A DNA stretch of 36,330 nucleotides from CAYONP01 sp964405335 (GTDB lineage Bacteria > Armatimonadota > UBA10988), in contig CAYONP010000060.1 in the NCBI GenBank assembly GCA_964405335.1, positions 1 to 36,330 on the forward strand, given 5' to 3'. Every line of letters starts with the position of its first letter. The first letter of the stretch is position 1. Below are positions 8,598 to 14,955 of this stretch, in pieces. Both the position numbers and the translations under genes were made by a program. The notes under the pieces were generated by a model that was not told the DNA's origin, ran no database searches, and saw only the letters and a program-made list of their open reading frames with translations.

Positions 8598-8640
8598 CTC
8601 ACCCTCCCAAGGCCGCCGACATCACCTCTCGACACTCCCG

Positions 8641-8694
8641 AACCCGCCCTTCAGGCGGGTTTTGTACGCCTCAGCCCCGCATTTCAATGCGGGG
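8641..8694. repeat. Double-hairpin element (possible terminator)
   Basis: Two adjacent stem-loops are present. AACCCGCC-cttca-GGCGGGTT (8641-8661) is an 8-bp perfect stem followed on the + strand by TT. CCCCGCATT-tc-AATGCGGGG (8675-8694) has up to 9 bp. They sit between the E2 stop (8738) and the isomerase start (8597), so they could terminate or stabilise the minus-strand dehydrogenase mRNA. The paired, tetraloop-like hairpins also look like an interspersed REP-type element. Confidence 0.75.
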
Positions 8695-8737
8695 CAACCC
8701 CGACTGGACTGACCGACCCGGCCGTCGCCAACCGTCG

Positions 8738-9802
8738 CTAACCCGTGCTCCACGCCGCGGGATTCTCCAGCCGCTGCCGCAAAGCCTGCAAGAACTCGGC
8801 GGCCAGCACGCCGTCCAGCACGCGGTGGTCGCTCGACAGCGTCAACTCCACCGTCGGCGCGGCGACGATGCCGCGGTCGGTCAGCATCAGCTTCGGCAGC
8901 ACCGCGCCGACGCCGAGAATCGCCGCCTCGGGCGGGTTGATGATGGCAGTGAACGACTTGACCCCGTACATGCCCAGATTCGAGACGGTGAAGCTGCCCC
9001 GCAGCGAGGGCAGCCGCCCGGCGCGGGCGTCGGCAATCAGCCGCCGGGCCTCGGCCGCCAGCTCGCGCAACGTGAGCCGGTCGGCGTGGGCCAGCGCCGG
9101 CACGACTAGGCCGTCCTCGACGCCGACGGCGATGCCGAGGTGGACCGCGTCGAGGTAGACGATGTTCTCGCCCTCGAGCCGGCAGTTGACCCGCGGGTAG
9201 GCTGCCAGCGTGTCGGCGGTGGCCTTCAGGATCAGATCGTTGATCGAGACCTCGCCGATCGCCTCGCGGACCGCCAGCGCGACGGTCAGGTCGACCTCGA
9301 TGGCGACGTAGAAATGTGGCGCCTCGCGCACGCTCTGCTGCAGCCGCGCGCCAATCGCCCGGCGCATCGGCGACAGCGGCACCAGGTTCGGGCGACGCGC
9401 CTCGCCCGCGGCGACGTCGCGCTTGACGATGCAGCCCTCGGGCCCGCTGCCGGTGATGCCGGCCAGCTCGAGCCCATGTTCGCGCGCGGTGGTCCGCGCC
9501 GCCGGCGTGGCGAGCTGACGCGCGGTCGGCTCGGTCGGCGGCGCCGCCTCCGCTGCGGTCTCGCCAGGTTGTCCGATGACCAGCAGCGCCTGCCCGACGA
9601 CGACCAGGTCGCCCTCGCCGGCGAGGAGCTCGAGCACCGTGCCGGCGGCGTACGACTCGAGCTCCATGGTCGCCTTGTCGGTCTCGATGTCGGCCACGAT
9701 GTCGCCGCTCGCGACCACATCGCCGACGGCCACACGCCAGCGCTCGAGCAGCATCTCATCGGTCGTCTGCCCGGCGTCGGGGACCACGATGCGCGTCGCC
9801 AT
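8738..9802 (-). CDS. Dihydrolipoamide acyltransferase (E2) of a 2-oxoacid dehydrogenase
   Basis: E2 transfers the acyl group from E1 to CoA through a lipoyl arm. The product is 354 residues, a short E2 with one lipoyl domain (about 1-77), lipoylation motif ETDKATMELES with Lys43. An Ala/Pro/Thr linker follows. The E1/E3-binding domain is ATPAARTTAREHGLELAGITGSGPEGCIVKRDV. The catalytic domain ends with the active-site signature LSSDHRVLDGVLAAEF. I start at the ATG at 9802, with GGAGAG six bases upstream; the TTG one codon earlier is less likely. The ATG overlaps the aldolase stop (TGATG), so it is translationally coupled. The subtype (pyruvate, acetoin or branched-chain) cannot be fixed. No E3 gene is in the window. 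Confidence 0.9.
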   Translation of the reverse strand: MATRIVVPDAGQTTDEMLLERWRVAVGDVVASGDIVADIETDKATMELESYAAGTVLELLAGEGDLVVVGQALLVIGQPGETAAEAAPPTEPTARQLATPAARTTAREHGLELAGITGSGPEGCIVKRDVAAGEARRPNLVPLSPMRRAIGARLQQSVREAPHFYVAIEVDLTVALAVREAIGEVSINDLILKATADTLAAYPRVNCRLEGENIVYLDAVHLGIAVGVEDGLVVPALAHADRLTLRELAAEARRLIADARAGRLPSLRGSFTVSNLGMYGVKSFTAIINPPEAAILGVGAVLPKLMLTDRGIVAAPTVELTLSSDHRVLDGVLAAEFLQALRQRLENPAAWSTG

Positions 9803-10671
9803 CAAGCTCTCCCCGCCGAGCCGTAGAGCCGGATCAGCCCGCGCACGGTCTCGCGCACTGCCCTCTTGGCCGGCAGCAGCATGTCGCCTGGCTTGCGCGA
9901 GCCGACCCGGACCTGGTAGTCGACCGCCCCGCCGCCGACCGCAATCGCGTCGTGCCAGGCACGCTTGAGCACCGTGCCGACATGGAACAGCGCCGCGCCG
10001 CCGGCCACCAGCGCCGTGATGTCGGCCGGCGCCAGGCCGCTGCCGCCGTGGATCACCAGCGGCACCTCGACCCGCTCGCGAATCGCCCGCAGCCGCTCCA
10101 GGTCGACCGCCGACGAGCCCCGGGTGCGCAGATGCTCGTTGCCGATGCTGACCGCCAAGAAGTCGATCCCGGTGTCGCGCACGAATTGCTCCGCCTCGGC
10201 CGGATCGGTCAATCGCGAGGCGTGCTGCCGGCCGAAGGTGGGCAGGCAGCCCAGTTCGGCCTGCACCTCGACCCCGCGCGGATGCGCCACGGCGACTAGC
10301 CGCCGGGTCACCGCCACATGCTCGTCGTCGGGCAGCTCGCCGCCGGCCAGCATGACCACGTTGTAGCCGGCGCCGACGCCGCGCGCCGCGTGATCGAACT
10401 CGAGCGCCTCATTGAGGATCAGCGCCGCCGGCACGGCCAGGGAGTCGGCCACCGCGCGGCCCAGGGCGCCGAGCGGCTCGATGCCGAAGCGGGCGAACCA
10501 GGCCGGCTCCATCATCAAGCCACCAAAACCGAGCATCACCGGCGCGCGTTCGGCCTCGGCCGCCTCGGCGACGGCCTCCAGACTGTGGCAGTCCCAGGCC
10601 TCGAAATAGCCGACGGCATAGCCGCCGCTTCGCGCGGCGGCCAGGATCTCGCTCAGCGCGGTCAGCGCCAC
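9802..10671 (-). CDS. Divergent class II (FbaA/GatY/IolJ-type) aldolase-like protein
   Basis: The 289-residue TIM-barrel protein is of the class II fructose-bisphosphate/tagatose-bisphosphate aldolase type. Supporting segments are the Glu-containing VEVQAELG (E139), the metal-ligand His in SIGNEH (H180), VIHGGSGLAPADI (H208) and LFHVGTVLKRAW near the C-terminus. The usual catalytic Asp-His pair of the L-H-x-D-H segment aligns with ILNEAL, that is N87-E88, so the proton-transfer Asp and one zinc ligand appear replaced. It may not be a standard FBP aldolase. The start is GTG at 10671, with GAGGAGG seven bases upstream inside the end of the E1beta gene, giving a 10-bp overlap. The gene sits between E1beta and E2, which implies a pathway link: perhaps it releases a 2-oxoacid or a precursor for the complex. 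Substrate unknown. Confidence 0.7.
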   Translation of the reverse strand: MALTALSEILAAARSGGYAVGYFEAWDCHSLEAVAEAAEAERAPVMLGFGGLMMEPAWFARFGIEPLGALGRAVADSLAVPAALILNEALEFDHAARGVGAGYNVVMLAGGELPDDEHVAVTRRLVAVAHPRGVEVQAELGCLPTFGRQHASRLTDPAEAEQFVRDTGIDFLAVSIGNEHLRTRGSSAVDLERLRAIRERVEVPLVIHGGSGLAPADITALVAGGAALFHVGTVLKRAWHDAIAVGGGAVDYQVRVGSRKPGDMLLPAKRAVRETVRGLIRLYGSAGRA

Positions 10672-11693
10672 CGCAGCACCTCCTCGACGGCTGCGATGAT
10701 GTCCGCCTCGTCGGGCACGTAATACCGCTCCATGGCCGGTGAGAAAGGCACCGGCGTGTCGGGCGCGGTGACCCGCGCAATCGGCGCGTCGAGGCTGCCG
10801 AAGGCCAACTCCTGTATCACCCCGGCCACCTCGTTGGCCCAGCCGCCGGTGCGCGGACACTCGTCGACGATCACCAGGTGTTCGGTCCGGCGGACCGAGT
10901 CGACGATCAGCGCCGTGTCGAGCGGGACCATGGTCCGCGGATCGATCACCTCGCACGAGATGCCCCGCTCGGCCAACTGCTCCGCCGCGGCGAGCGCCTT
11001 GTAGACCATCAGCAGCTTGGCCACGATGGTCACGTCGCTCCCCTCGCGCCGAACGGCGCCCTGGCCGAACGGGATGGTGTAGTCGCCGAGCGGCACCTCG
11101 CCGACCGGCGAGAGCGCCGAGGCCTCGGCGCGCATGCCACGGCTGCCGTAGAGCAACTTGTGCTCGAAGAAGAGCACCGGATCGTCATCGCGGATGGCCG
11201 AGAGCAGCAGGCCCTTGGCGTCATAGGCGGTCGACGGGCAGGCGACCTTCAGGCCGGGCGCGCCGAGGAAGAACGACTCGGGGCTCTGGCTGTGCTGCGC
11301 CGCCCGCGTCGTCGCGCCGCACGGGGCGCGCATGACCAGCGGCACGGCCAGCTTGCCGCCCGACATGTAACGCAGCTTGGCCGCCTGGTTGACCAGTTGG
11401 TCCATGGCGCAAAAGAGAAAGTCGGCATACTGCACGTCGGCGATCGGCCGCAGCCCGGCCAGCGCCATGCCGACCGCCGCCCCGGCGATGCCGATCTCGC
11501 TGATCGGCGTGTCGAGGATGCGCTGGTGGCCGAACTCGTCGGACAGGCCGAGGGTGACGGTGAAGGCGCCGCCGAACCCGCCCGGGATGCCGATGTCTTC
11601 GCCCAGGCAGACCACCCGCTCGTCGCGGCGCATCTCGTCGCGGATCGCTTCGCGCAGCGCCTCGGCGATGGTCATCTGGCGGGTCTCACTCAT
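10662..11693 (-). CDS. 2-oxoacid dehydrogenase E1 beta subunit (transketolase-like)
   Basis: The 343-residue product carries the TPP-pyrimidine-binding and C-terminal transketolase domains. Recognisable segments are ITIAEALREAI-type N-terminus (MTIAEALREAIRDEM), VVCLGEDIGIPGGFGGAFTVT, RILDTPISEIGIAGAAVGMA with the catalytic Glu, QYADFLFCAMDQLVNQAAKLRYMSGG, and CEVIDPRTMVPLDTALIVDSVRRTEHLVIVDE. It pairs with E1alpha to decarboxylate a 2-oxoacid and acylate the lipoyl group of E2. I place the start at the ATG at 11693, with GGAGG six bases upstream. The longer upstream frame is antisense-free but has no better site. The gene overlaps E1alpha by 8 bp (ATGAGTGA) and the aldolase by 10 bp, so the operon is tightly coupled. 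Confidence 0.93.
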   Translation of the reverse strand: MSETRQMTIAEALREAIRDEMRRDERVVCLGEDIGIPGGFGGAFTVTLGLSDEFGHQRILDTPISEIGIAGAAVGMALAGLRPIADVQYADFLFCAMDQLVNQAAKLRYMSGGKLAVPLVMRAPCGATTRAAQHSQSPESFFLGAPGLKVACPSTAYDAKGLLLSAIRDDDPVLFFEHKLLYGSRGMRAEASALSPVGEVPLGDYTIPFGQGAVRREGSDVTIVAKLLMVYKALAAAEQLAERGISCEVIDPRTMVPLDTALIVDSVRRTEHLVIVDECPRTGGWANEVAGVIQELAFGSLDAPIARVTAPDTPVPFSPAMERYYVPDEADIIAAVEEVLRWR

Positions 11694-12648
11694 CGTCGGC
11701 CTCCCCGCCGGCAAACACATGCCGCAGACAATCCTCGGGCGCCGGCGCAGGCGACGCGTCGGCGAAGGCGATCGCCGCCTCTAGCTCGGCCGCCACCTCG
11801 GCCTCGATGCCCTCGGCCGTGCCGTCGGGCAGCCGAGCCGCCAGTTTGGGCAGCGGGTCGCGCGCGCGCCACTCGGCCTCCTCCTCGCGCGAGCGATAGC
11901 CCCGCGTGTCGCTCCGGCTGTGACCGCCGAAGCGGTAGGTCTCACCGACCAGGAAGGTCGGCCCACCGCCTTCCCGAGCCCGTGCCACCGCGCGCTCGAC
12001 CGCCTCATACACCGCCAGCGCGTCCATGCCGTCGACCGTCTCGCCCGGGATGCCGTAGCCCAGTGCGCGGTCGGCCAGGTGCTCGAGGCGAACCACCTGC
12101 GCAATCGGCGTCGAGGCGCCGTACTGGTTGTTCTCGCACAGGTAGACCACCGGCAGGTCCCAGATGGCGGCCATGTTCAGGCCCTCGTGAAAGGCGCCCT
12201 CGTTGACCGCCCCATCACCGGTGAAGCAGCAGGCCACCTGCCCGCTGCCGCGGAGCTTGAAGCCGTAGGCCATGCCGGCGGCGATGGGGATGTTGGCGCC
12301 GACAATGGCGATGCCCGGCAGCGCGCCGACGGCCGGGTCGCCGACGTGCATCGAGCCGCCGTAACCGCCGCAGCAGCCGCCCGACTTGCCGAACAGCTCG
12401 GCCATCATCGTGTCGAGCGACACGCCCTTGGCAATCGCGTGGCCGTGCGGGCGGTGGGTGGTCAGGATCCAGTCGTCCGGCCGCAGCGCCGCGCAGGCGC
12501 CGACGGCGCAGGCCTCCTGACCCGGATAGAGGTGCAGTGTGCCCGGCAGGCGACCCTCGAGGAAAAGGCGGTTGACCGTCTCCTCGAACTGCCGGATGCG
12601 CTGCATCACGCGGTACATGTCGGCCAGATGCTCAGGCGTCGGCGGCAT
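11686..12648 (-). CDS. 2-oxoacid dehydrogenase E1 alpha subunit (TPP-dependent)
   Basis: The 320-residue TPP-binding subunit is of the pyruvate/acetoin dehydrogenase type. The TPP/Mg motif runs from GDGAVNEGAFHEGLNMAA (GDG at about 144-146) to CENNQYG (NN at 173-174). Other family marks are EETVNRLFLEGRLPGTLHLYPGQEA, TTHRPHGHAIAKG and YRFGGHSRSDTRGYR, the phosphorylation-loop-like region. I choose the ATG at 12648 (MPPTPEHLADMYR), which has GGAG five bases upstream. A TTG ten codons earlier falls inside the operator. It is the first gene of the E1alpha-E1beta-aldolase-E2 operon and is transcribed from the promoter at 12679-12707, probably repressed by the divergent GntR regulator. Confidence 0.93.
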   Translation of the reverse strand: MPPTPEHLADMYRVMQRIRQFEETVNRLFLEGRLPGTLHLYPGQEACAVGACAALRPDDWILTTHRPHGHAIAKGVSLDTMMAELFGKSGGCCGGYGGSMHVGDPAVGALPGIAIVGANIPIAAGMAYGFKLRGSGQVACCFTGDGAVNEGAFHEGLNMAAIWDLPVVYLCENNQYGASTPIAQVVRLEHLADRALGYGIPGETVDGMDALAVYEAVERAVARAREGGGPTFLVGETYRFGGHSRSDTRGYRSREEEAEWRARDPLPKLAARLPDGTAEGIEAEVAAELEAAIAFADASPAPAPEDCLRHVFAGGEADDE

Positions 12649-12666
12649 CGCGGCTCCAATGATCGA

Positions 12667-12678
12667 TTGTCCGGACAA
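12667..12678. promoter_or_regulatory. GntR operator at the E1alpha promoter
   Basis: TTGTCCGGACAA is a perfect 12-bp palindrome starting directly after the -10 box of the minus-strand promoter, so a bound repressor would cover the start of transcription. Eleven of its 12 positions, or 10 counting the changed centre, recur at 12990-13001 in the gntR promoter. The layout resembles operators of HutC-subfamily GntR proteins such as the DasR/NagR type. Confidence 0.7.
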
Positions 12679-12707
12679 ATCCTAGCGGACCGGCGGCGCG
12701 GAGTCAA
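12679..12707 (-). promoter_or_regulatory. Sigma-70-type promoter of the E1alpha operon
   Basis: On the minus strand TTGACT (12702-12707) is separated by 17 bp from TAGGAT (12679-12684). The operator TTGTCCGGACAA abuts the -10 box, and the E1alpha ATG is 30 bp further on. Confidence 0.75.
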
Positions 12708-12718
12708 GAGCCGGCCTC

Positions 12719-12780
12719 GGGGGGGGGGGGGGGGGGGCGCCCCCCGGGGGCCCCCCCCCGGGGGGGGGGCCCCCCCCCCC
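12719..12780. repeat. Alternating G and C homopolymer tract
   Basis: A run of 19 G (12719-12737) is followed by alternating C, G, C, G and C runs of five to eleven bases, with only G and C for about 60 bp and onward to 12818. It could form G-quadruplexes or long hairpins. It could also be a sequencing or assembly artefact at a hard hairpin array. It lies between two divergent promoters and holds no gene. Confidence 0.85.
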
Positions 12781-12807
12781 GGCCGCGGGCCGGGGGCGGC
12801 CGCCCCC

Positions 12808-12944
12808 GCCCGCGCCCCGAACGGGCGGGCGGGGACGCCCGCGCCCCGAACGACCGGCGCGCGAGGACGCCCGCGCCCCGAACGACGTGCGGGCGAGGAC
12901 GCCCGCGCCCCGACCGACCGGCGCGCGAGGACGCCCGCGCCCCG
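12808..12944. repeat. 32-bp GC-rich tandem repeat, about 4.5 copies
   Basis: The phrase CCCGCGCCCCGA ends at 12820, 12849, 12881 and 12913, and a variant ends at 12945, so the period is 29 and then 32 bp. Each unit holds a GGGCG/CGCCC-type hairpin. The unit at 12825-12853 is nearly identical to 36235-36263 at the far end of the window, so this is an interspersed repeat that expanded locally. There are no unique spacers, so it is not CRISPR. Confidence 0.85.
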
Positions 12945-12961
12945 TTGCTTCGCCAGCAGGC

Positions 12962-12991
12962 TTGACGACCCGCCCCGTCCCCGGCTATCAT
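12962..12991 (+). promoter_or_regulatory. Sigma-70-type promoter of gntR
   Basis: TTGACG (12962-12967) is separated by 18 bp from TATCAT (12986-12991). Transcription should begin near 12998, only about ten bases before the ATG at 13008. This is why the earlier in-frame ATG at 12990, inside the -10 box, is rejected as the start. Confidence 0.75.
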
Positions 12992-13001
12992 GTCCAGACA
13001 A
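12990..13001. promoter_or_regulatory. GntR operator at the gntR promoter (autoregulation)
   Basis: ATGTCCAGACAA matches the E1alpha operator TTGTCCGGACAA except for the first base and the centre. It overlaps the -10 box and the predicted transcription start, which implies autorepression. Confidence 0.65.
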
Positions 13002-13007
13002 CCGATC

Positions 13008-13745
13008 ATGACCGAACCGACACTGCCGCCGGTCGACCGCACCAGCCCGGTGCCGTTGTATTACCAGATTGCGCAGTCCCTGCGCGCGGCGATCGGCGCG
13101 GCCGACCAGGCCGCCGCGTTGCCGACCGAGTTGGCGCTCTGTCGCCGCTTCCGGGTCAGTCGCGGGGTGGTTCGGCAGGCGCTGGGGTTGCTCGAGCAAG
13201 AGGGGTTGATCGAGCGAGCGCGCGGCCGCGGCACGTTCATCCGCCCGCGGCGGGTCGAGCACGAGCTGACCCGCCTCTGCTCGGTCACCGACGACCTGCG
13301 CGCGCGCGGGTTCCGGCCCGGCACGCGACTGCTCAGCGTGGCCGCGATGCCGGCGCCGCCGCACATCGCCCAGGCGCTCGGCCTGGCCGAGGGCGTGGCG
13401 GTGTGGGAGGTCTACCGCCTGCGCCTGGCCGACGACGAACCGGTCAGCCTGCAGTGGTGCTACCTGCCGGTCGCCGTCGCGCCCGACCTCGACCGGCAGG
13501 ATCTGTCGGGCTCGCTGTGGCGGCTCTATGAGGAACAGTACGGCCGCCGGCTGCAGTGGGCCGAGCAGTCGGTCCGCACCCGCGCCGCGGCGCCGGAAGA
13601 GGCGGAGCGACTGGCGGTCGAGCCGGGCGACCCGTTGTTCATCATCACACGCACCATCTACGACGATCGCGACGAGCCGGTGCAGTACCTCCACTCGCTC
13701 TGGCGCGGCGACCGGTACGACTTCAGGCTGCGGTTGTCGCGTTAG
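13008..13745 (+). CDS. GntR-family (HutC subfamily) transcriptional regulator
   Basis: The 245-residue regulator has an N-terminal winged helix (about 15-80): PLYYQIAQSLRAAI, the recognition segment LPTELALCRRFRVSRGVVRQAL, and the wing RARGRGTFIRP. The C-terminal UTRA effector-binding domain (about 95-240) shows RLCSVTDDLRARGFRPGTRLL, VWEVYRLRLADDEPVSLQWCYLP and the final DRYDFRLRLSR. This is the HutC/FarR arrangement, in which a small metabolite, often a sugar phosphate or acid, releases the repressor from DNA. I use the ATG at 13008 because the ATG at 12990 lies in the -10 box. The gene diverges from the E1alpha operon, and both promoters share one palindrome, so it probably controls the dehydrogenase/aldolase genes and itself. 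The inducer is unknown. Confidence 0.9.
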   Translation: MTEPTLPPVDRTSPVPLYYQIAQSLRAAIGAADQAAALPTELALCRRFRVSRGVVRQALGLLEQEGLIERARGRGTFIRPRRVEHELTRLCSVTDDLRARGFRPGTRLLSVAAMPAPPHIAQALGLAEGVAVWEVYRLRLADDEPVSLQWCYLPVAVAPDLDRQDLSGSLWRLYEEQYGRRLQWAEQSVRTRAAAPEEAERLAVEPGDPLFIITRTIYDDRDEPVQYLHSLWRGDRYDFRLRLSR

Positions 13746-13760
13746 CGGCGCGGGGCGCCG

Positions 13761-14879
13761 TCACGGCACGTTCCGAGCCCCTTCGGCGGCGACGATTTCG
13801 CTGACCATGGCGACCCGCTCGAGGTCGGCGTCGGGCGGCACCTGGTCGCAGACACAGAGCATGAAGCGCGGGTCGTCGCGGTAGCAGCGGAGGCACTCGG
13901 CGACGCAGTCGCGCAACACCTGCTCCGGGTAGATCGGGCTGAACAGCACCGCCGGCAGGCCGCCCCAGAGGATCAGATCGGGCCCGGCCAGCGCGCGCAT
14001 GTCGGCGATCTCGACGTCGCCCACCGGCGCCGGGGTGAGGCTCTGGGCGCAATCGACGCCGGTGGCCGCCAGCGGACCGAGCACGCGGCGGAAGGTGCCG
14101 TCGACGTGGACGAAGATGAACTTGCCGGCGGCATGGCACTCCGGCACGCGCCGCGCGTAATAAGGCGCGTAGTAGCGCGCGAAGATGCGCGGGCTGACCA
14201 GCTCGCCGGTGATGTTCTCACCAAAGTAGACCAGCGGCGCGGGGCTGCCGGCGATGGCCTCATAGACCGGGTCGTCGGCGCGGTCGAGAACCTCTAGCGT
14301 GGCCTCGAACTCGGACGGCGCGTCGTGCATGGCGTAGACGGTGTTGGTCACCCCCATCCAGATCACCGCGAGATTGGCGAACGGCGTGCGGCGCGGAATC
14401 GAGCTCGCCACGCCCCACTCGCCGAACAGCGCGATCTGCCGCTCCTGGGCCGTGTAGTCCGGCGTCAGGTGTTCATGCTCGTGGATGAACCGCAGCACGC
14501 GCAGGTCTTCGACCGTGGCGACGGGGTACTGGCGGTAGGCCCAGGTGGCGCTGAGCGGCTCCCACTGCTGCACCTGCTCGATGCTGCCCACAGGCGTCGA
14601 CCAGCGGGTGACCAGCTTCCGCTCGCCGCCCGCCTCGTGCACCTGCTGCGTGATGTCGACCTCGTCGTACTCGGCGCGGCAGCAGAAGGCGAGCATGTGC
14701 TCGTGGCAGCCGACGTTGAGGTCGCTGTAGAGCAGCGCCACGCCGTCGCCGGCGTAGCGCTCGGGCAGCGTGCCGTAGGCCTGCCGGCCGGAGTACCAGT
14801 AGGTCAGGTCGGCAAACCAGGGCACCTGGTCGCACGGCTCGCCGCGGAAGGTGGCGAGGAGCAGCTCCTGGGGGGTCAT
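13761..14879 (-). CDS. URO-D-like (uroporphyrinogen decarboxylase family) protein 1
   Basis: The 372-residue protein belongs to the uroporphyrinogen decarboxylase/cobalamin-methyltransferase superfamily. It begins MTPQELLLATFRGEPCDQVPWF, the N-terminus usual in this group. It has GENITGELVSPRIFARYYAPYYARRV and KFIFVHVDGTFRRVLGPLAATGVDCAQSLTPAPVGD, then LWGGLPAVLFSP. Corrinoid-methyltransferase members (MtaA type) carry a zinc motif H-x-C; here the matching segment is H-V-D-G, so zinc-dependent methyl transfer is unlikely. It is not a housekeeping HemE. Paralogues of this kind are common in environmental phyla, usually near catabolic genes, and their reaction is mostly unknown. GGAG precedes the ATG at 14879. 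The gene is convergent with gntR (15-bp gap) and divergent from the hydrolase gene. Confidence 0.8.
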   Translation of the reverse strand: MTPQELLLATFRGEPCDQVPWFADLTYWYSGRQAYGTLPERYAGDGVALLYSDLNVGCHEHMLAFCCRAEYDEVDITQQVHEAGGERKLVTRWSTPVGSIEQVQQWEPLSATWAYRQYPVATVEDLRVLRFIHEHEHLTPDYTAQERQIALFGEWGVASSIPRRTPFANLAVIWMGVTNTVYAMHDAPSEFEATLEVLDRADDPVYEAIAGSPAPLVYFGENITGELVSPRIFARYYAPYYARRVPECHAAGKFIFVHVDGTFRRVLGPLAATGVDCAQSLTPAPVGDVEIADMRALAGPDLILWGGLPAVLFSPIYPEQVLRDCVAECLRCYRDDPRFMLCVCDQVPPDADLERVAMVSEIVAAEGARNVP

Positions 14880-14920
14880 GCATCGCTCCGAGGTCGGATC
14901 CGGCCGTCGGCTGCAACCGC

Positions 14921-14949
14921 TTCGCCAGCGGCGGCCGATCGGCTATGCT
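14921..14949 (+). promoter_or_regulatory. Candidate promoter giving a leaderless hydrolase mRNA
   Basis: TATGCT (14944-14949) lies 17 bp after a weak -35, TTCGCC (14921-14926). The ATG at 14956 is only six bases after the -10, where transcription should start. No ribosome site lies upstream, so translation would be leaderless. Confidence 0.4.
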
Positions 14950-14955
14950 GACGGC

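Noticed and set aside
12808..12944. CRISPR array
   Set aside because: The repeats are directly adjacent with no unique spacers and no cas genes are nearby.
12990..13007. Upstream ATG of the GntR gene
   Set aside because: It lies inside the -10 box and operator, upstream of the predicted transcription start.
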